NCBI RefSeq assembly: GCF_016888125.1
Contig: NZ_JACSWA010000469.1
Location: 1-64,000 of the forward strand
Reading direction: 5' to 3'
Origin: Spirulina sp. CCY15215
Lineage (GTDB): Bacteria; Cyanobacteriota; Cyanobacteriia; Cyanobacteriales; Spirulinaceae
DNA: 64,000 nucleotides
This document shows, piece after piece, positions 33,485 to 43,982 of the stretch (the stretch's first letter is position 1; each line of letters opens with the position of its first letter). The notes beneath the pieces are model-generated. The model had not been told where the DNA came from. It ran no database searches and was given only the letters and a program-made list of their open reading frames with translations. The translations under genes and the position numbers were made by a program.

Positions 33485-34933
33485 ATGCGCTCTTTTGTCG
33501 AACTATTTTACCATCGCCTCAAAAATATTTTTGAAACCCCCTTCTTTGGCACCGAGTCTGATCTAAGTCTTGGGTCAATTTTTCAATTACTTTTAGCTTC
33601 AATTGTTGTTTTCTTTTGCGTCCGTTTATTCCGTCGATTGTTGAAGGCAAAATTGCTCAAACCTTTAAAGTTAGATGCCAGTAATCGAGAAGCGATCGCA
33701 ACTCTTATTAGCTATGGGTTTGGCTGTCTTGCTTTTGTTATTCTACTACAAGGTGTAGGTTTTAAATTTGAATCTCTTGCGGTGATTGTGGGCAGTTTTG
33801 GGGTAGGAATTGGTTTTGGTTTACAAGATTTTACCAAAAATTCCGTTAGTGGTTTAACATTGTTATTGGAACGTAAAGTTAAAGTGGGTGACTTTATTGA
33901 ATTTGACCATCTTTCCGGATATGTGAAAACAATTTCTTTGCGATCGATGGTAATTCGGACTCGGGAAGGTGGAGATGTTATTGTTCCTAATAGTCAGTTA
34001 GTGGAAAATCGCGTTCTTAATTGGAATTATGAAGATGCTTTAGGACGCATTCATATTCCTATTGGGGTTGCCTATGATAGCGATCCTGTGTTAGTAACGG
34101 AAGCATTATTAAATGCTGCTTATAATGAACCCAATGTTCTCCATGATCCTTCTCCTCACGTTCTTTTTAGAAATTTTGGAGATCATGCTTTAAACTTTGA
34201 ATTGCGGGTGTGGGTTCGAGGTTACGATCGCGAACCCTATGTTAAAAGTACCTTAAACTTTTTAATTGAAGATAGTTTGCGACACCAAGGCATTAATGTT
34301 CCTTTTCCTCAGCAAGATTTATGGTTACGAAATCCTGAAGTTCTTTCCCCTATCATTCATCCCTCTCGATCGCTGCGATCGGCAGGAGATGAGATGCGAT
34401 CGCCTCCTCCATCTTCTCCCAAAGCACTCTCTATTCGCGATTTATTGAAGCAGGTAGTTTATTTTCAAGGCTTTACCGATCTAGAACTAAGAGAATTGAT
34501 TGAAATTGGCTATCGCAAGCGCTTGCGACAAGAAGATGTACTGTTTCGAGAAGGCGATCCAGGGGATGCGTTTTATATTATTTTATCCGGTTCAGTCGAT
34601 GTTTATGCCCAAAAAATTGACAAGCATTTGGCAACATTAGAAACAGGTAAATTTTTTGGCGAGTTAGCTTTAATGTTAGGCATTCCTCGTACTGCGACAG
34701 TAATCGCCAAGAAAGATACTATTTTATTTGTTATTAATAATAGCGGCTTTAAAAGGCTACTGCGCGAAAATTTAGAGTTGGCTGAGAATATTGTTAAAGA
34801 GTTAAGCAAACACCAGCAAGAATTATCCGAACGACGCAAACAATTACAGGATATGGGACTCGATGAAAAAGACGATAATAACAATGTTGTAGACTGGGTT
34901 CGCAATCGAGTCAAAAAACTGTTTAGTCTTTAA
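33485..34933 (+). CDS. MscS-type channel with cyclic-nucleotide-binding domain
   Basis: 482 residues. Membrane helices (about 28-46, 72-88, 92-115) lead into the MscS pore: VIVGSFGVGIGFGLQDFTKNSVSGLTLLLERKVKVGDFIEF. The beta/vestibule domain follows, then a cNMP domain from about 320 (FTDLELRELIEIGYRKRL...FREGDPGDAFYIILSGSVDVY...GKFFGELALMLGIPRTATV). The FGELALM...PRTATV phosphate-binding cassette is intact, so cAMP or cGMP binding is plausible. Bacterial cyclic-nucleotide-gated MscS-like channels of this layout are known. Confidence 0.92.
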   Translation: MRSFVELFYHRLKNIFETPFFGTESDLSLGSIFQLLLASIVVFFCVRLFRRLLKAKLLKPLKLDASNREAIATLISYGFGCLAFVILLQGVGFKFESLAVIVGSFGVGIGFGLQDFTKNSVSGLTLLLERKVKVGDFIEFDHLSGYVKTISLRSMVIRTREGGDVIVPNSQLVENRVLNWNYEDALGRIHIPIGVAYDSDPVLVTEALLNAAYNEPNVLHDPSPHVLFRNFGDHALNFELRVWVRGYDREPYVKSTLNFLIEDSLRHQGINVPFPQQDLWLRNPEVLSPIIHPSRSLRSAGDEMRSPPPSSPKALSIRDLLKQVVYFQGFTDLELRELIEIGYRKRLRQEDVLFREGDPGDAFYIILSGSVDVYAQKIDKHLATLETGKFFGELALMLGIPRTATVIAKKDTILFVINNSGFKRLLRENLELAENIVKELSKHQQELSERRKQLQDMGLDEKDDNNNVVDWVRNRVKKLFSL

Positions 34934-34949
34934 AAATTATCTTTAAAAT

Positions 34950-35588
34950 TTAAAACTTCTTCCTTGCCTGAACAACTTGTAAACTGCCTCCCGCATGAAG
35001 AGTACGATCGCATCTCTGAAACCCAATATTCTCCAATTCTTGGCTTAAATTCCGTTGCAGCAATTGCCACGCTGTTTCTGTTTCAAACAACCACATAAAA
35101 AGCGCCAAACCAGGCACAAAAATAGGATTGGTGGGTTGATGAAAGTCAACGATCGCAAACATTCCGCCCGGTCGTAAAATACGATATACTTCCTCTAATA
35201 TGCGCTGAAATTGTTCGGGATTCATCTCGTGCAAAGCGGCGCTAACATGAACAAGATCAAATGTACAATCCTCAAAAGGCATCTTTTCCGCAAAAGCCTC
35301 AATATAGTTTGCTTGAGGCACATTTTCACTGGCACGTTGAATCGCCTTTGGAGACGCATCTAAACCCGTGACGCGATCGGACAAACCCACTAAAAACCGC
35401 GTCACTTGACCCGCACCGCAACATAAATCGAGAATGTCTGTATCCCGCTTAATCGGTAAACCTTGCAAAGCCAATTGACGAAAACGTGCCTCTCCACCCA
35501 CCGCTAAAGCTGAAAGGCGAGTAATACTGTCATATAACCATTGGTATCGATAGCTGAGGGATCTAAAAATTGTGGCCAAAATTTGCAA
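34950..35588 (-). CDS. Class I SAM-dependent methyltransferase
   Basis: 212 residues. Motif I LDLCCGAGQVTRFL (about 55-68), acidic loop VTGLDASPKAI, then motif IV FDLVHVSAALHEM. The fold is the ubiquinone/menaquinone-methyltransferase type (UbiE/Coq5-like), but the substrate cannot be assigned. The N terminus (TIFRSLSYRYQWLYDSITRLSALAVGGEARFRQLAL) resembles cyanobacterial quinone/tocopherol methyltransferases only loosely. It converges with the MscS-CNB gene. Confidence 0.85.
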   Translation of the reverse strand: MQILATIFRSLSYRYQWLYDSITRLSALAVGGEARFRQLALQGLPIKRDTDILDLCCGAGQVTRFLVGLSDRVTGLDASPKAIQRASENVPQANYIEAFAEKMPFEDCTFDLVHVSAALHEMNPEQFQRILEEVYRILRPGGMFAIVDFHQPTNPIFVPGLALFMWLFETETAWQLLQRNLSQELENIGFQRCDRTLHAGGSLQVVQARKKF

Positions 35589-35686
35589 CTCCTTGCTAGT
35601 GCCAATTTCCTTGTCTTTAGGTTAACGAAGAAACAACATATATTGTTACACTTGGTAAAGAATCTGAAAAAAGTTAGAAAACTGTT

Positions 35687-36859
35687 ATGGCTACAAATAA
35701 TAGTATAGGTGTATTGTTGTTAAACTTAGGAGGGCCAGACAAACTCGAAGACGTTGGCCCGTTTCTATTTAATCTATTTTCCGATCCCGAAATCATCCGC
35801 TTGCCTTTTCCTTGGTTGCAAAAGCCCTTAGCGTGGTTTATTGCGACACGACGCACGGATACTTCCCAAGCGAATTATAAACAGATTGGCGGTGGATCGC
35901 CCCTGCGACAAATTACAGAAGAACAAGGAGTCGCATTACAGGCAAAATTAAGAGAACAGGGATGCAATGCTAAAATTTATGTAGGTATGCGTTATTGGCA
36001 TCCTTTTACGGAAGATGCGATCGCGCAGATCGAAGCAGATGCGATCGAAGAGTTGGTCATTCTTCCCCTTTATCCTCAGTTTTCTATTAGTACGAGTGGG
36101 TCATCGTTTCGACTGCTCGATCGCCTTTGGCAAGAAGACCCTCAACTGGCTAAAATCCGTTATACCGTCATTTCTTCTTGGTACGATCAACCCTTTTATC
36201 TGCAAGCAATGGCAGAATTAATTGCAGGGGAATTAGATAAATTTTCTCATCCCGATCGCGTTCATCTTTTCTTCAGCGCTCACGGAGTCCCAGTCAGTTA
36301 TGTTGAAGAAGCTGGGGATCCCTATCAGCACGAAATCGAAGAATGTACCCGCTTGATTATGGAAACCTTAAATCGACCTAATCCTCATACCCTCGCTTAT
36401 CAGAGTCGCGTCGGACCGGTAGAATGGCTCAAACCCTATACGGAAGATGCTTTAGTAACTTTGGGAGAAGAGGGTATTAAAGAGATTGTCGTCGTACCGA
36501 TCAGTTTTGTTTCCGAACATATCGAAACCCTGCAAGAAATTGATATTGAATATCGAGAAATCGCTGAAGAAGCGGGAATCAAAAACTTTGGTCGAGTTCC
36601 TGCTTTAAATACCCATCCGCTTTTTATCGAATCCTTAAAGACTTTAGTGATAGATGCTCTCGCCAATCCACCTCAAACCTTTGCTGAAGCAAAACGCATG
36701 GAGAAAAAAGTTAAACTTTATCCCCCAGAAAAGTGGGAATGGGGCATGACAACAGCAGCAGAGGTCTGGAACGGTCGCTTGGCCATGCTAGGATTCTTGG
36801 TACTGGCGATCGAATTAATTACGGGTAATGGACCTCTACATTTAGTGGGTTTGTTATGA
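35687..36859 (+). CDS. hemH: Ferrochelatase with chlorophyll-binding tail
   Basis: Inserts ferrous iron into protoporphyrin IX, the last step of heme synthesis. 390 residues: [16 protein letters not shown] at the N terminus, [22 protein letters not shown] (catalytic His) and [22 protein letters not shown] (catalytic Glu). After a linker, the C-terminal about 35 residues ([23 protein letters not shown]) form the light-harvesting-like CAB helix found only in cyanobacteria and plastids; ExxNGR is present. This helix helps dimerisation and coordination with chlorophyll synthesis. Confidence 0.97.
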   Translation: MATNNSIGVLLLNLGGPDKLEDVGPFLFNLFSDPEIIRLPFPWLQKPLAWFIATRRTDTSQANYKQIGGGSPLRQITEEQGVALQAKLREQGCNAKIYVGMRYWHPFTEDAIAQIEADAIEELVILPLYPQFSISTSGSSFRLLDRLWQEDPQLAKIRYTVISSWYDQPFYLQAMAELIAGELDKFSHPDRVHLFFSAHGVPVSYVEEAGDPYQHEIEECTRLIMETLNRPNPHTLAYQSRVGPVEWLKPYTEDALVTLGEEGIKEIVVVPISFVSEHIETLQEIDIEYREIAEEAGIKNFGRVPALNTHPLFIESLKTLVIDALANPPQTFAEAKRMEKKVKLYPPEKWEWGMTTAAEVWNGRLAMLGFLVLAIELITGNGPLHLVGLL

Positions 36860-37003
36860 GATTAAGGGCAAAGCTCGATAAACAAAAATTGAGCCAAAAA
36901 GAAAATTCTACCTTTTGCCTTTCCTTGGGAAAACTCCTTTTTAAGTTAAAATATGTTAAAAAGTATGTAAAGTTTTTTAAATTTAGCCAGACACGGCAAA
37001 AAA

Positions 37004-37975
37004 ATGACCTCAGTAACATCTCTTTTTTCCCCAGTCGATGCTGACCTTGGAATTTTAGCGAACAACTTAAAACAACTGATCGGCGCAAAACACCCCATCC
37101 TGAGTGCGGCAGCAGAACACTTGTTTGGGGCTGGAGGCAAGCGATTAAGACCCGCGATCGTCCTATTGGTGGCTCGAGGGACAATGTTAGACCAAGAGAT
37201 TACCCCTCGCCATCGTCGGCTTGCAGAAATTACCGAGATGATTCATACTGCCAGCTTAGTTCACGATGATGTGCTGGATGAATCCGATACTCGTCGTCGG
37301 GTTGCAACGGTTAATAGTCTTTTTGGTAATCGTATTGCTGTTTTAGCAGGAGACTTCTTATTTGCTCAATCTTCTTGGTATTTGGCTAATTTAGATAATC
37401 TTGAAGTGGTAAAATTGCTCTCTGAGGTGATTCGCGATTTTGCCGAAGGAGAAATTCAGCAAAGTCTGAATCGCTTTGATACTGATATATCCCTCGAATC
37501 TTATTTAGAGAAGAGTTATTATAAAACGGCATCTTTAATGGCGAATAGTGCTAAATCTGCGGCATTATTGAGCGATGCGACCAACGAAATTACGCGAGAT
37601 ATTTATCATTACGGTCGTCATTTTGGCTTGGCTTTTCAAATTGTTGATGATATTTTAGATTTTACGGCTTCGAGTGATATCTTGGGCAAACCTGCCGGTT
37701 CCGATCTGGCCAGTGGGAACTTGACAGCGCCTGTATTGTATGCTATGGAAGAAAATCCTTATATTACGACTTTAATTGAGCGAGAATTTAGCGAAGAAGG
37801 GGATTTAGAGACGGCGATCGCCTTGGTTAAAGAAAGCGAGGGGATCGAAAAATCGCGGCAACTGGCAGCATATCATTCTTGCCAAGCGATCGAACATCTG
37901 ACAACCTTTAAACCTTCAGAATGTTCTCAAGCCCTGAGAGATTTGGCTGAATACATTTTACATCGGATGTATTGA
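37004..37975 (+). CDS. sds: Solanesyl diphosphate synthase (long-chain prenyl transferase)
   Basis: 323 residues. The two aspartate-rich motifs are visible: DDVLDESDTRR (first, DDxxD, about 85) and FQIVDDILDF (second, DDxxD, about 212), with the substrate region GGKRLRPAIVLL (about 44). The residues just before the first motif are small (HTASLVH), allowing a long product; in cyanobacteria the product is solanesyl diphosphate for the plastoquinone tail. It follows hemH by about 145 bp on the same strand. Confidence 0.93.
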   Translation: MTSVTSLFSPVDADLGILANNLKQLIGAKHPILSAAAEHLFGAGGKRLRPAIVLLVARGTMLDQEITPRHRRLAEITEMIHTASLVHDDVLDESDTRRRVATVNSLFGNRIAVLAGDFLFAQSSWYLANLDNLEVVKLLSEVIRDFAEGEIQQSLNRFDTDISLESYLEKSYYKTASLMANSAKSAALLSDATNEITRDIYHYGRHFGLAFQIVDDILDFTASSDILGKPAGSDLASGNLTAPVLYAMEENPYITTLIEREFSEEGDLETAIALVKESEGIEKSRQLAAYHSCQAIEHLTTFKPSECSQALRDLAEYILHRMY

Positions 37976-38035
37976 GCTTTTTTTAGTGCTATCAATTTTC
38001 AGGCGATCGCGATCTCATCTTCTTTTTTTGTCAGA

Positions 38036-40318
38036 ATGAAAGAACTATATAATGGCTTGCGACCGGGACAGCTTAATATTGCCGAATGGGAGGGAGGAGA
38101 ACTGGCTATCTCGGCGGTACCGGGGGCGGGAAAATCCCATAGTATGGCAGTCGGTGCCGCCCTGGCGATCGTTCGCCATCAACTGCATCCCCGCAAACAA
38201 CTAATCGTCGTCACTTTTACCCGTTCTGCTGCAGCCAGTATCAAAAACAAAATTCGCGAAAATCTGCAAAAACTACAATTACCCCAAGGTAGTTTTGTCG
38301 TTCATACTTTACACGGGTTGGCATTACATATCGCCTCGCGCCATCCTGAAGCCTCTGGGTTGAATTTAGACACCTCTACGGTGATTACTCCTACCCAAAG
38401 CCATCGCCTCTTAAAAGGTGCCGTAGAACAGTGGATCGGCAAGAATTTTCAACGCTATCAACTGCTTTTGGAAGGAGTCAGTTTTGATGGGGAAGAAACG
38501 GAACGGTTGCGCCGTCAGTCGGTATTGCGAACGGAAGTATTACCGAGTTTAGCGAGTACCGTCATTCATGAGGCAAAAAGTTCGGGTTTTCTAGCCGATG
38601 ATTTATGGCGAGTAAGTCAAGAATTGGAGGATCCTTATGCAACTTTAGCCGTTGCTGCGGGGATTTACGATGAATATGAGAAGATTATGCGATCGCGGGA
38701 TTTCATTGACTACGATGACATGATTCTAGCAGCTTTACGGGTGTTAAAACGCCCCGCAATCTGTCAATTATGGCAAAAACAAGTCTTTGGGGTATTTGAA
38801 GACGAAGCGCAGGATTCAACCCCCTTACAGACGCAATTATTGCAAATTCTGGCAACTTCTCCCGACTCATCCCAAGTTAATCTCGTTCGTGTGGGGGATC
38901 CCAACCAAGCCATTAACTCGACTTTTACTCCAGCCGATCCCCTTTATTTTAATCATTTTTGCGATCTGTGCGATCGCCAGGGCAATCTGGCAACAATGGA
39001 TCAATCGGGACGTAGTAGCCCTATTATCTTACAGTCCGCGAACTTTGTTTTGAACTGGACGAACCAATTATGGAGGGAAGAAAACCAGAAAAAAGAGAGA
39101 AAACAAAATAACTTACTTCTCCCCTTCAGAAGGCAAAATATTCACCCCGTCGATCCCGACGATCCTCAACCCGATGCCAACCCGATCGCCACCGGAAAAG
39201 GGGTAGAAATTTATACTCCCGATGATGTTTATCAAACTGTAGAAGAACTTGGCCAACGCGCGATCGCCTTATTATCTCAAAATCCCCAACATAACGCCGC
39301 CATTTTAGTCCGAGAAAATCGCCAAGCACATTTCCTCGCTGAAAAACTTAAGCCTCTGCAAAAAGATCGAGATTTTAATATTTATGAAGTGGGAGAAATG
39401 GAACGTCATTCCAAAATTCCCGCAGAAATGTTCAAATTGTTAGCATTTTTAGATCGTCCCCATTCTCCAGATAATCTCAAAGGAGCATTAGAAATCCTCG
39501 AACAACGTGACCTTATTGCTACCCAAGACCTCAACGCTTTAGCCGCTTCTCCAGAACAATTTCTCTATCCTACTCCTCTCGATCCACCCCAAAAACAGCA
39601 CGTAAAAAATGCAAGACGATATTGTAATAATCTCCTTCGCGCCCGTTTAGAATTGCCCTCCTATCATCTCATTTCTTTTTTAGGAATGACCATGAAATAT
39701 ACAGGATCGGAATTAGCAACCGTGCAGAAATTAGCCGAAAGAGCCATTAAACAAACCCTCGGTAATAAATCTCTGAAAGCGATTATTGAAGCCTTACAAG
39801 AAATCGTTGCTTCCGAACGTTTTGAAGGAGTCCAAGAAGAATCAGACGATCTTTATACTCGTTCGGGTCAATTAACTATTATTACCATGCACAAAGCAAA
39901 AGGATTGGATTGGGATTATGTCTTTATTCCTTTCCTGCACGAAGATATCATTCCGGGGTTCCCTTGGGTACCGACAGCGAGTAAGTTTTTAGGAGATTTT
40001 ACCTTAGATGGAGTCGCCCGCGCTCAAATTCGTACTGCTGTTCATAATGCCCATTTAGAATCTTTAGGAGAAGCTGATAAAATAACCTCATTTGCTCCAC
40101 CTTTGCAAGCATGGGAAGAAGCCAATCAGTTAAAAAAAGCCGAAGAATATCGCTTACTTTATGTTGCCATGACGCGAGCAAAACGATTACTCTGGATGTC
40201 AGCCGCGAAAAAAGGTCCCTTTCGTTGGAGTGTTTTTAATGGACAATCAGCAGATAATCTTCAGATGAAAAAACCCTGTCCTGCGATCGCAGCCCTAAAA
40301 AACAAATTAGCTCTTTGA
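38036..40318 (+). CDS. UvrD/Rep-family DNA helicase
   Basis: 760-residue superfamily 1A helicase. Motifs in order: Walker A AVPGAGKSHSM (about 28-38), Ia VTFTRSAAASIKNKI, II EDEAQDSTPLQ (about 258), III VGDPNQAINSTF, and V/VI with TMHKAKGLDWDYVFIP and RLLYVAMTRAKRLL. The protein is a unique ATP-dependent helicase subtype in cyanobacteria, shorter than PcrA and lacking an obvious nuclease domain. It should unwind DNA 3'-5' in repair or recombination. It is convergent with aroA. Confidence 0.9.
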   Translation: MKELYNGLRPGQLNIAEWEGGELAISAVPGAGKSHSMAVGAALAIVRHQLHPRKQLIVVTFTRSAAASIKNKIRENLQKLQLPQGSFVVHTLHGLALHIASRHPEASGLNLDTSTVITPTQSHRLLKGAVEQWIGKNFQRYQLLLEGVSFDGEETERLRRQSVLRTEVLPSLASTVIHEAKSSGFLADDLWRVSQELEDPYATLAVAAGIYDEYEKIMRSRDFIDYDDMILAALRVLKRPAICQLWQKQVFGVFEDEAQDSTPLQTQLLQILATSPDSSQVNLVRVGDPNQAINSTFTPADPLYFNHFCDLCDRQGNLATMDQSGRSSPIILQSANFVLNWTNQLWREENQKKERKQNNLLLPFRRQNIHPVDPDDPQPDANPIATGKGVEIYTPDDVYQTVEELGQRAIALLSQNPQHNAAILVRENRQAHFLAEKLKPLQKDRDFNIYEVGEMERHSKIPAEMFKLLAFLDRPHSPDNLKGALEILEQRDLIATQDLNALAASPEQFLYPTPLDPPQKQHVKNARRYCNNLLRARLELPSYHLISFLGMTMKYTGSELATVQKLAERAIKQTLGNKSLKAIIEALQEIVASERFEGVQEESDDLYTRSGQLTIITMHKAKGLDWDYVFIPFLHEDIIPGFPWVPTASKFLGDFTLDGVARAQIRTAVHNAHLESLGEADKITSFAPPLQAWEEANQLKKAEEYRLLYVAMTRAKRLLWMSAAKKGPFRWSVFNGQSADNLQMKKPCPAIAALKNKLAL

Positions 40319-40369
40319 TCGGGCAAATCCTCGGACAGCAAGCCGACAAACGCATCGATGCAATATAAA

Positions 40370-41710
40370 CTATTGTATAATTTTTTCTAAGGTGCTAACA
40401 AAATTTGGATAGGAAACTGCAGCCGCCTCAGCCCGATGAATTGTGGTTGTCCCCTTGGCTGCAAGTGCCGCGATCGCCAAACTCATCGCAATGCGATGAT
40501 CCGTATAACTATCAGTTTCGCAACCCGTTAAGGTCACTCCTCCGGTAATTTCCAAACCATCGGGGAGTTCAGTTATCTTTGCACCCATGCGATTCAATTC
40601 CGAAGCTGTCACCGCCAGGCGATCGCTTTCTTTGACTCGCAATTCTGCTGCATCTTTAATCGTCGTTGTCCCTTCTGCAAACATCGCTGCGACGGCTAAA
40701 ATGGGAATCTCATCGATGAGACGAGGAATGATATCTCCGGCGATCGCGCACCCCTTTAACTTACCGTAACGCACTCGCAGATCGGCCACAGGTTCCCCAG
40801 TCACGAGGCGTTCATTTTCCTGTACGATATCTGCACCCATCATGGCCAAAACTTCTAATATTCCTGTTCTGGTTGGGTTTACGCCGACATTCTCAATCAA
40901 TAATTCCGAACCTGGCACGATCGCCGCCGCTACTAGCCAAAATGCCGCCGAACTAATATCTCCTGGTACGATGATATTTTGCCCTTGTAAACTACCCGAT
41001 CGCCCAACCACTGTAACGCTATTGGTTTCGCGATCGACGCTTAATTCCGCCCCAAAAGCCTTTAACATCCGTTCACTGTGATCCCGAGAGAGGGCGGGTT
41101 CTGTAATAGTAGTCTTTCCTTGCGCCGATAAACCCGCCAAAAGAAGGCAGGATTTGACTTGGGCGGAGGCAATGGGAGAATGATAATGAATGCCCTGTAA
41201 TTGTCGTCCGCGAATGGCTAAAGGTGCAAAGGCGTTATCTTCTCGCCCCCAGATCGTCGCCCCCATTTGGGCGAGAGGTTTGACGACGCGGGACATGGGG
41301 CGCGATCGCAGGGAATCATCTCCCGTTACCGTAAAAAAGCGATCGCCATGAGAAGCCAATAATCCCAACATTAACCGCAATGTCGTTCCCGAATTTCCCG
41401 CATTTAAAACTCCTTTAGGTTCTCGCAAATTGCCCAAACCGATCCCTTCTATGCTCACCTCTGTATCATTTAACTCGGAAATCGTCGCCCCCATCATGCG
41501 AAAACAAGCGGCGGTACTGTGGGGATCTTCTCCTAACAATAATCCTTGAATGGTTGTTTTTCCTTGGGCGATGGACCCTAGCATCAGGGCGCGATGAGAA
41601 ATCGACTTATCTCCTGGAATTTTTACGCTACCGTGTAAAGATATCCCTTCTGTCGGTGGTGTAACGATTAAATCTTGATGGGATGAGGTGTTTTTGAGCA
41701 GGACAACCAT
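40370..41710 (-). CDS. aroA: 3-phosphoshikimate 1-carboxyvinyltransferase (EPSP synthase)
   Basis: 446 residues. Catalyses transfer of enolpyruvyl from PEP to shikimate 3-phosphate, the sixth shikimate-pathway step, in the cytosol. Signatures: [18 protein letters not shown] (N-terminal substrate lysine), [19 protein letters not shown] (PEP region), [25 protein letters not shown] and [10 protein letters not shown]. The [11 protein letters not shown] loop fits class II enzymes. Length is normal; a short N-terminal extension ([15 protein letters not shown]) is present. ATG at 41710. Confidence 0.97.
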   Translation of the reverse strand: MVVLLKNTSSHQDLIVTPPTEGISLHGSVKIPGDKSISHRALMLGSIAQGKTTIQGLLLGEDPHSTAACFRMMGATISELNDTEVSIEGIGLGNLREPKGVLNAGNSGTTLRLMLGLLASHGDRFFTVTGDDSLRSRPMSRVVKPLAQMGATIWGREDNAFAPLAIRGRQLQGIHYHSPIASAQVKSCLLLAGLSAQGKTTITEPALSRDHSERMLKAFGAELSVDRETNSVTVVGRSGSLQGQNIIVPGDISSAAFWLVAAAIVPGSELLIENVGVNPTRTGILEVLAMMGADIVQENERLVTGEPVADLRVRYGKLKGCAIAGDIIPRLIDEIPILAVAAMFAEGTTTIKDAAELRVKESDRLAVTASELNRMGAKITELPDGLEITGGVTLTGCETDSYTDHRIAMSLAIAALAAKGTTTIHRAEAAAVSYPNFVSTLEKIIQ

Positions 41711-41797
41711 GAATCAAAAGGAAAGAATTAATGCTGAAACTTTCTGAATTGTACTGCGATCGCGCATTTTTGCAAAACTGAGATGTAAGGAATTTTT

Positions 41798-42436
41798 TTA
41801 GTTTGTTTTCATGCGATCGCCAAAACCTTTCAAAATTTGTAAAACAGGATAAAGTCGATTTTGACGAGGTAAGAGAGAATAGAGATCGGATATTTCATAT
41901 TGGGGTGAGGGTTGATGCTCCAATTTTAAGAAAATAAAATTCCCTTCATTGGTTATCATGCCAAAAACAGCGCGATCGGGTTGCGGATTGGCTAACATAT
42001 AAGCTAATGTTTGTGGGATTGCTAATTCAAGGGAAAAACTGGTTTCTTTTGATTCGATAACAACGATCCAAAGCCGATCTTGAAGGACAAGGGCATCAAT
42101 TTTACCTCGATAAATTATTTCCTGACTTTCAATTGTTAATTGAATCGTTTCTTCGGCACGAAACTGAAAGGGTGGATCGTAAAAGCCAGCTAATTTTAGT
42201 AGTGGAGACAAGACAATCAATTTAATTGTTTCCTCTCCTAATCTTCCTTGACTTAATTGATACAAATACTGTTCTTTAATTTCATCTAAACAATTTATCT
42301 CGTTTGTAGTCAGTTTGGCTAAATCCCGATACCATTCTGGGAAAAATTCATCTTTTTCGGTTCGACTCAAAGCAAATTCGTTTTGGAGTTGCCTTAAGGT
42401 TTTAAGATTTCTCTCAATTGCTAAAGTTTGCACCAT
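41798..42436 (-). CDS. Restriction-endonuclease-like nuclease-fold protein
   Basis: About 212 residues from ATG 42436 (MVQTLAIERNLKTLRQLQNEF); an upstream TTG at 42502 would add 22 residues. The conserved block YRGKIDALVLQDRLWIVVIESKETSFSLELAIPQTLAYM fits a PD-(D/E)xK nuclease (D, then E-x-K), as in type I R-subunit N termini, and cyanobacteria carry many such stand-alone genes. No methyltransferase or specificity gene is adjacent, so this is not a complete restriction system. It may be a domesticated or orphan nuclease. Confidence 0.75.
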   Translation of the reverse strand: MVQTLAIERNLKTLRQLQNEFALSRTEKDEFFPEWYRDLAKLTTNEINCLDEIKEQYLYQLSQGRLGEETIKLIVLSPLLKLAGFYDPPFQFRAEETIQLTIESQEIIYRGKIDALVLQDRLWIVVIESKETSFSLELAIPQTLAYMLANPQPDRAVFGMITNEGNFIFLKLEHQPSPQYEISDLYSLLPRQNRLYPVLQILKGFGDRMKTN

Positions 42437-42555
42437 ATTTTTTTTATGTACTCTTGCTTTATAATTATCACCCAGAACCCGCACTCCTTTATTTTTAATC
42501 AATATTCAAACATATTTTGAAGTGCGGAATTTAGGCGATAAAGAGGGATGATTCA

Positions 42556-42879
42556 TTATCCTTCATTCTCATTTACACCGGGAGAAGAACGATAAAGCGC
42601 ATCAAGTTTTTCTCTCGCTTCTTCTACATCAACCGATCGCATGACTAATAAGGGTTCGTTAATGGGTTTACCATTACTATCAAACAATTCCGGATGGGTA
42701 ATAGAAGCCCTACGAGTTGCAGGCTGAGGCGTAGATGTATTAGATGTGTTATTTTCTAAGCCTAGATGGGGGAGGCTGCGATTAGATTCTCGACCCAATG
42801 TAAAGAGATTGCGAATCAAATTTCCGATCGCAACAAAGGCAATGACTGTAAAAGCTAGAATGTAAAGAAAATGTAACAT
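42556..42879 (-). CDS. DUF2973-like membrane-anchored protein
   Basis: About 107 residues starting MLHFLYILAFTVIAFVAIGN, with GAGAGGT (Shine-Dalgarno GAGG) just upstream; a longer frame to 43068 lacks support. One N-terminal membrane helix is followed by a polar, low-complexity region (NNTSNTSTPQP) and a conserved C-terminal segment (ELFDSNGKPINEPLLVMRSVDVEEAREKLDALY). I recall this shape as a small conserved cyanobacterial protein family (DUF2973). No function is known to me. It is divergent from rpsD. Confidence 0.75.
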   Translation of the reverse strand: MLHFLYILAFTVIAFVAIGNLIRNLFTLGRESNRSLPHLGLENNTSNTSTPQPATRRASITHPELFDSNGKPINEPLLVMRSVDVEEAREKLDALYRSSPGVNENEG

Positions 42880-43323
42880 TTTGTACCTCTCATTATGATT
42901 TTTTCTATGGGGGTCCTTAAATTTTTGCAATCCGGAAGAATTGATAGAATTGACAATTGAGATTGACAATTTATTCCTCTTTTGCTTGTTGTTGACTGGG
43001 TTGTGTTTTGGCTGAACCCCTTTCAGAATTTTGCTTTCTGGAGGGGTTGGGATTGATATTTTGGGCATACTACCAGTTTACTATCGGGCTGTTCAGAAAT
43101 TCTCTTTTTCCCTCTTTACTGTAACAGTTTATTACATTTTCTCAGATTACAAGTTATTGCGATCGCGAGGGAGTTTTCAATCTAGGAGGCGATCGCGCAA
43201 CCGTTTTGAGGTATGATAGTAAGTTCGGGTAAAAAATTTAGGTGCAAAGCCACCAACACCCGATCGCCCTCAAAAGCGAACTTCAAGCCTGAAATTTCAA
43301 ATCTAACAGGAGTAAGAAAATAA

Positions 43324-43932
43324 ATGTCTCGTTACAGAGGACCGCGTTTGCGGATTACACGACGCTTGGGAGAACTCCCAGGCTTAACCCGAAAAACCGC
43401 ACGTCGCGCCTATCCCCCCGGACAACACGGCCAAAACCGACGCAAGCGATCGGAATACGCTATTCGTCTCGAAGAAAAACAAAAACTGCGTTTTAACTAT
43501 GGTATCTCGGAAAAGCAGTTAATGCGCTATATGCTACAGGCACGTCGCGCTACCGGGTCCACGGGGGAAAAGTTATTGCAATTATTGGAGATGCGTCTCG
43601 ATAATACCGTGTTTCGTCTCGGTATGGCGGGAACGATCCCCGGTGCGCGGCAACTGGTCAACCACGGCCATCTTATGGTCAACGATCGCCGGGTAGATAT
43701 TCCCAGCTATCAGTGTCGCCCAGGGGATGTTATTAAAGTGAGAAATCGTGATGGTTCTCGCCGTTTGGTACAAGCCAACATGGAATTTCCTGGTTTAGCA
43801 AATATTCCCAGTCATCTAGAATACGACAAGGAAAATATGACCGGGAAAGTGAATGGAATTATCGATCGCGAATGGATTGCCCTCCAGATTAACGAACTCC
43901 TTGTAGTTGAGTATTATTCTCGGAAAATCTAA
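43324..43932 (+). CDS. rpsD: Small-subunit ribosomal protein S4
   Basis: 202 residues, the usual length. It nucleates 30S assembly and autoregulates in some bacteria. [24 protein letters not shown], the basic start, is followed by the S4 RNA-binding domain ([39 protein letters not shown]) and [18 protein letters not shown] at the end. AGGAG lies about 10 nt before the ATG. The 5' leader (43210-43320) contains inverted segments that could host autoregulation, but I see no established motif. Confidence 0.98.
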   Translation: MSRYRGPRLRITRRLGELPGLTRKTARRAYPPGQHGQNRRKRSEYAIRLEEKQKLRFNYGISEKQLMRYMLQARRATGSTGEKLLQLLEMRLDNTVFRLGMAGTIPGARQLVNHGHLMVNDRRVDIPSYQCRPGDVIKVRNRDGSRRLVQANMEFPGLANIPSHLEYDKENMTGKVNGIIDREWIALQINELLVVEYYSRKI

Positions 43933-43949
43933 GTTTATCAAAAAAAACA

Positions 43950-43980
43950 TGGAGGTGTATTTTTTTGCACCTCTATTTTA
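43950..43980. terminator. Terminator after rpsD
   Basis: GGAGGTG and CACCTCT pair around a TATTTTTTTG loop, then TATTTTA follows. An A tract before the stem makes it usable for both converging genes. Confidence 0.75.
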
Positions 43981-43982
43981 TT

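Noticed and set aside
41798-42502. Complete type I restriction system
   Set aside because: Only a nuclease-like subunit is present; no methyltransferase, specificity subunit or translocase is adjacent.
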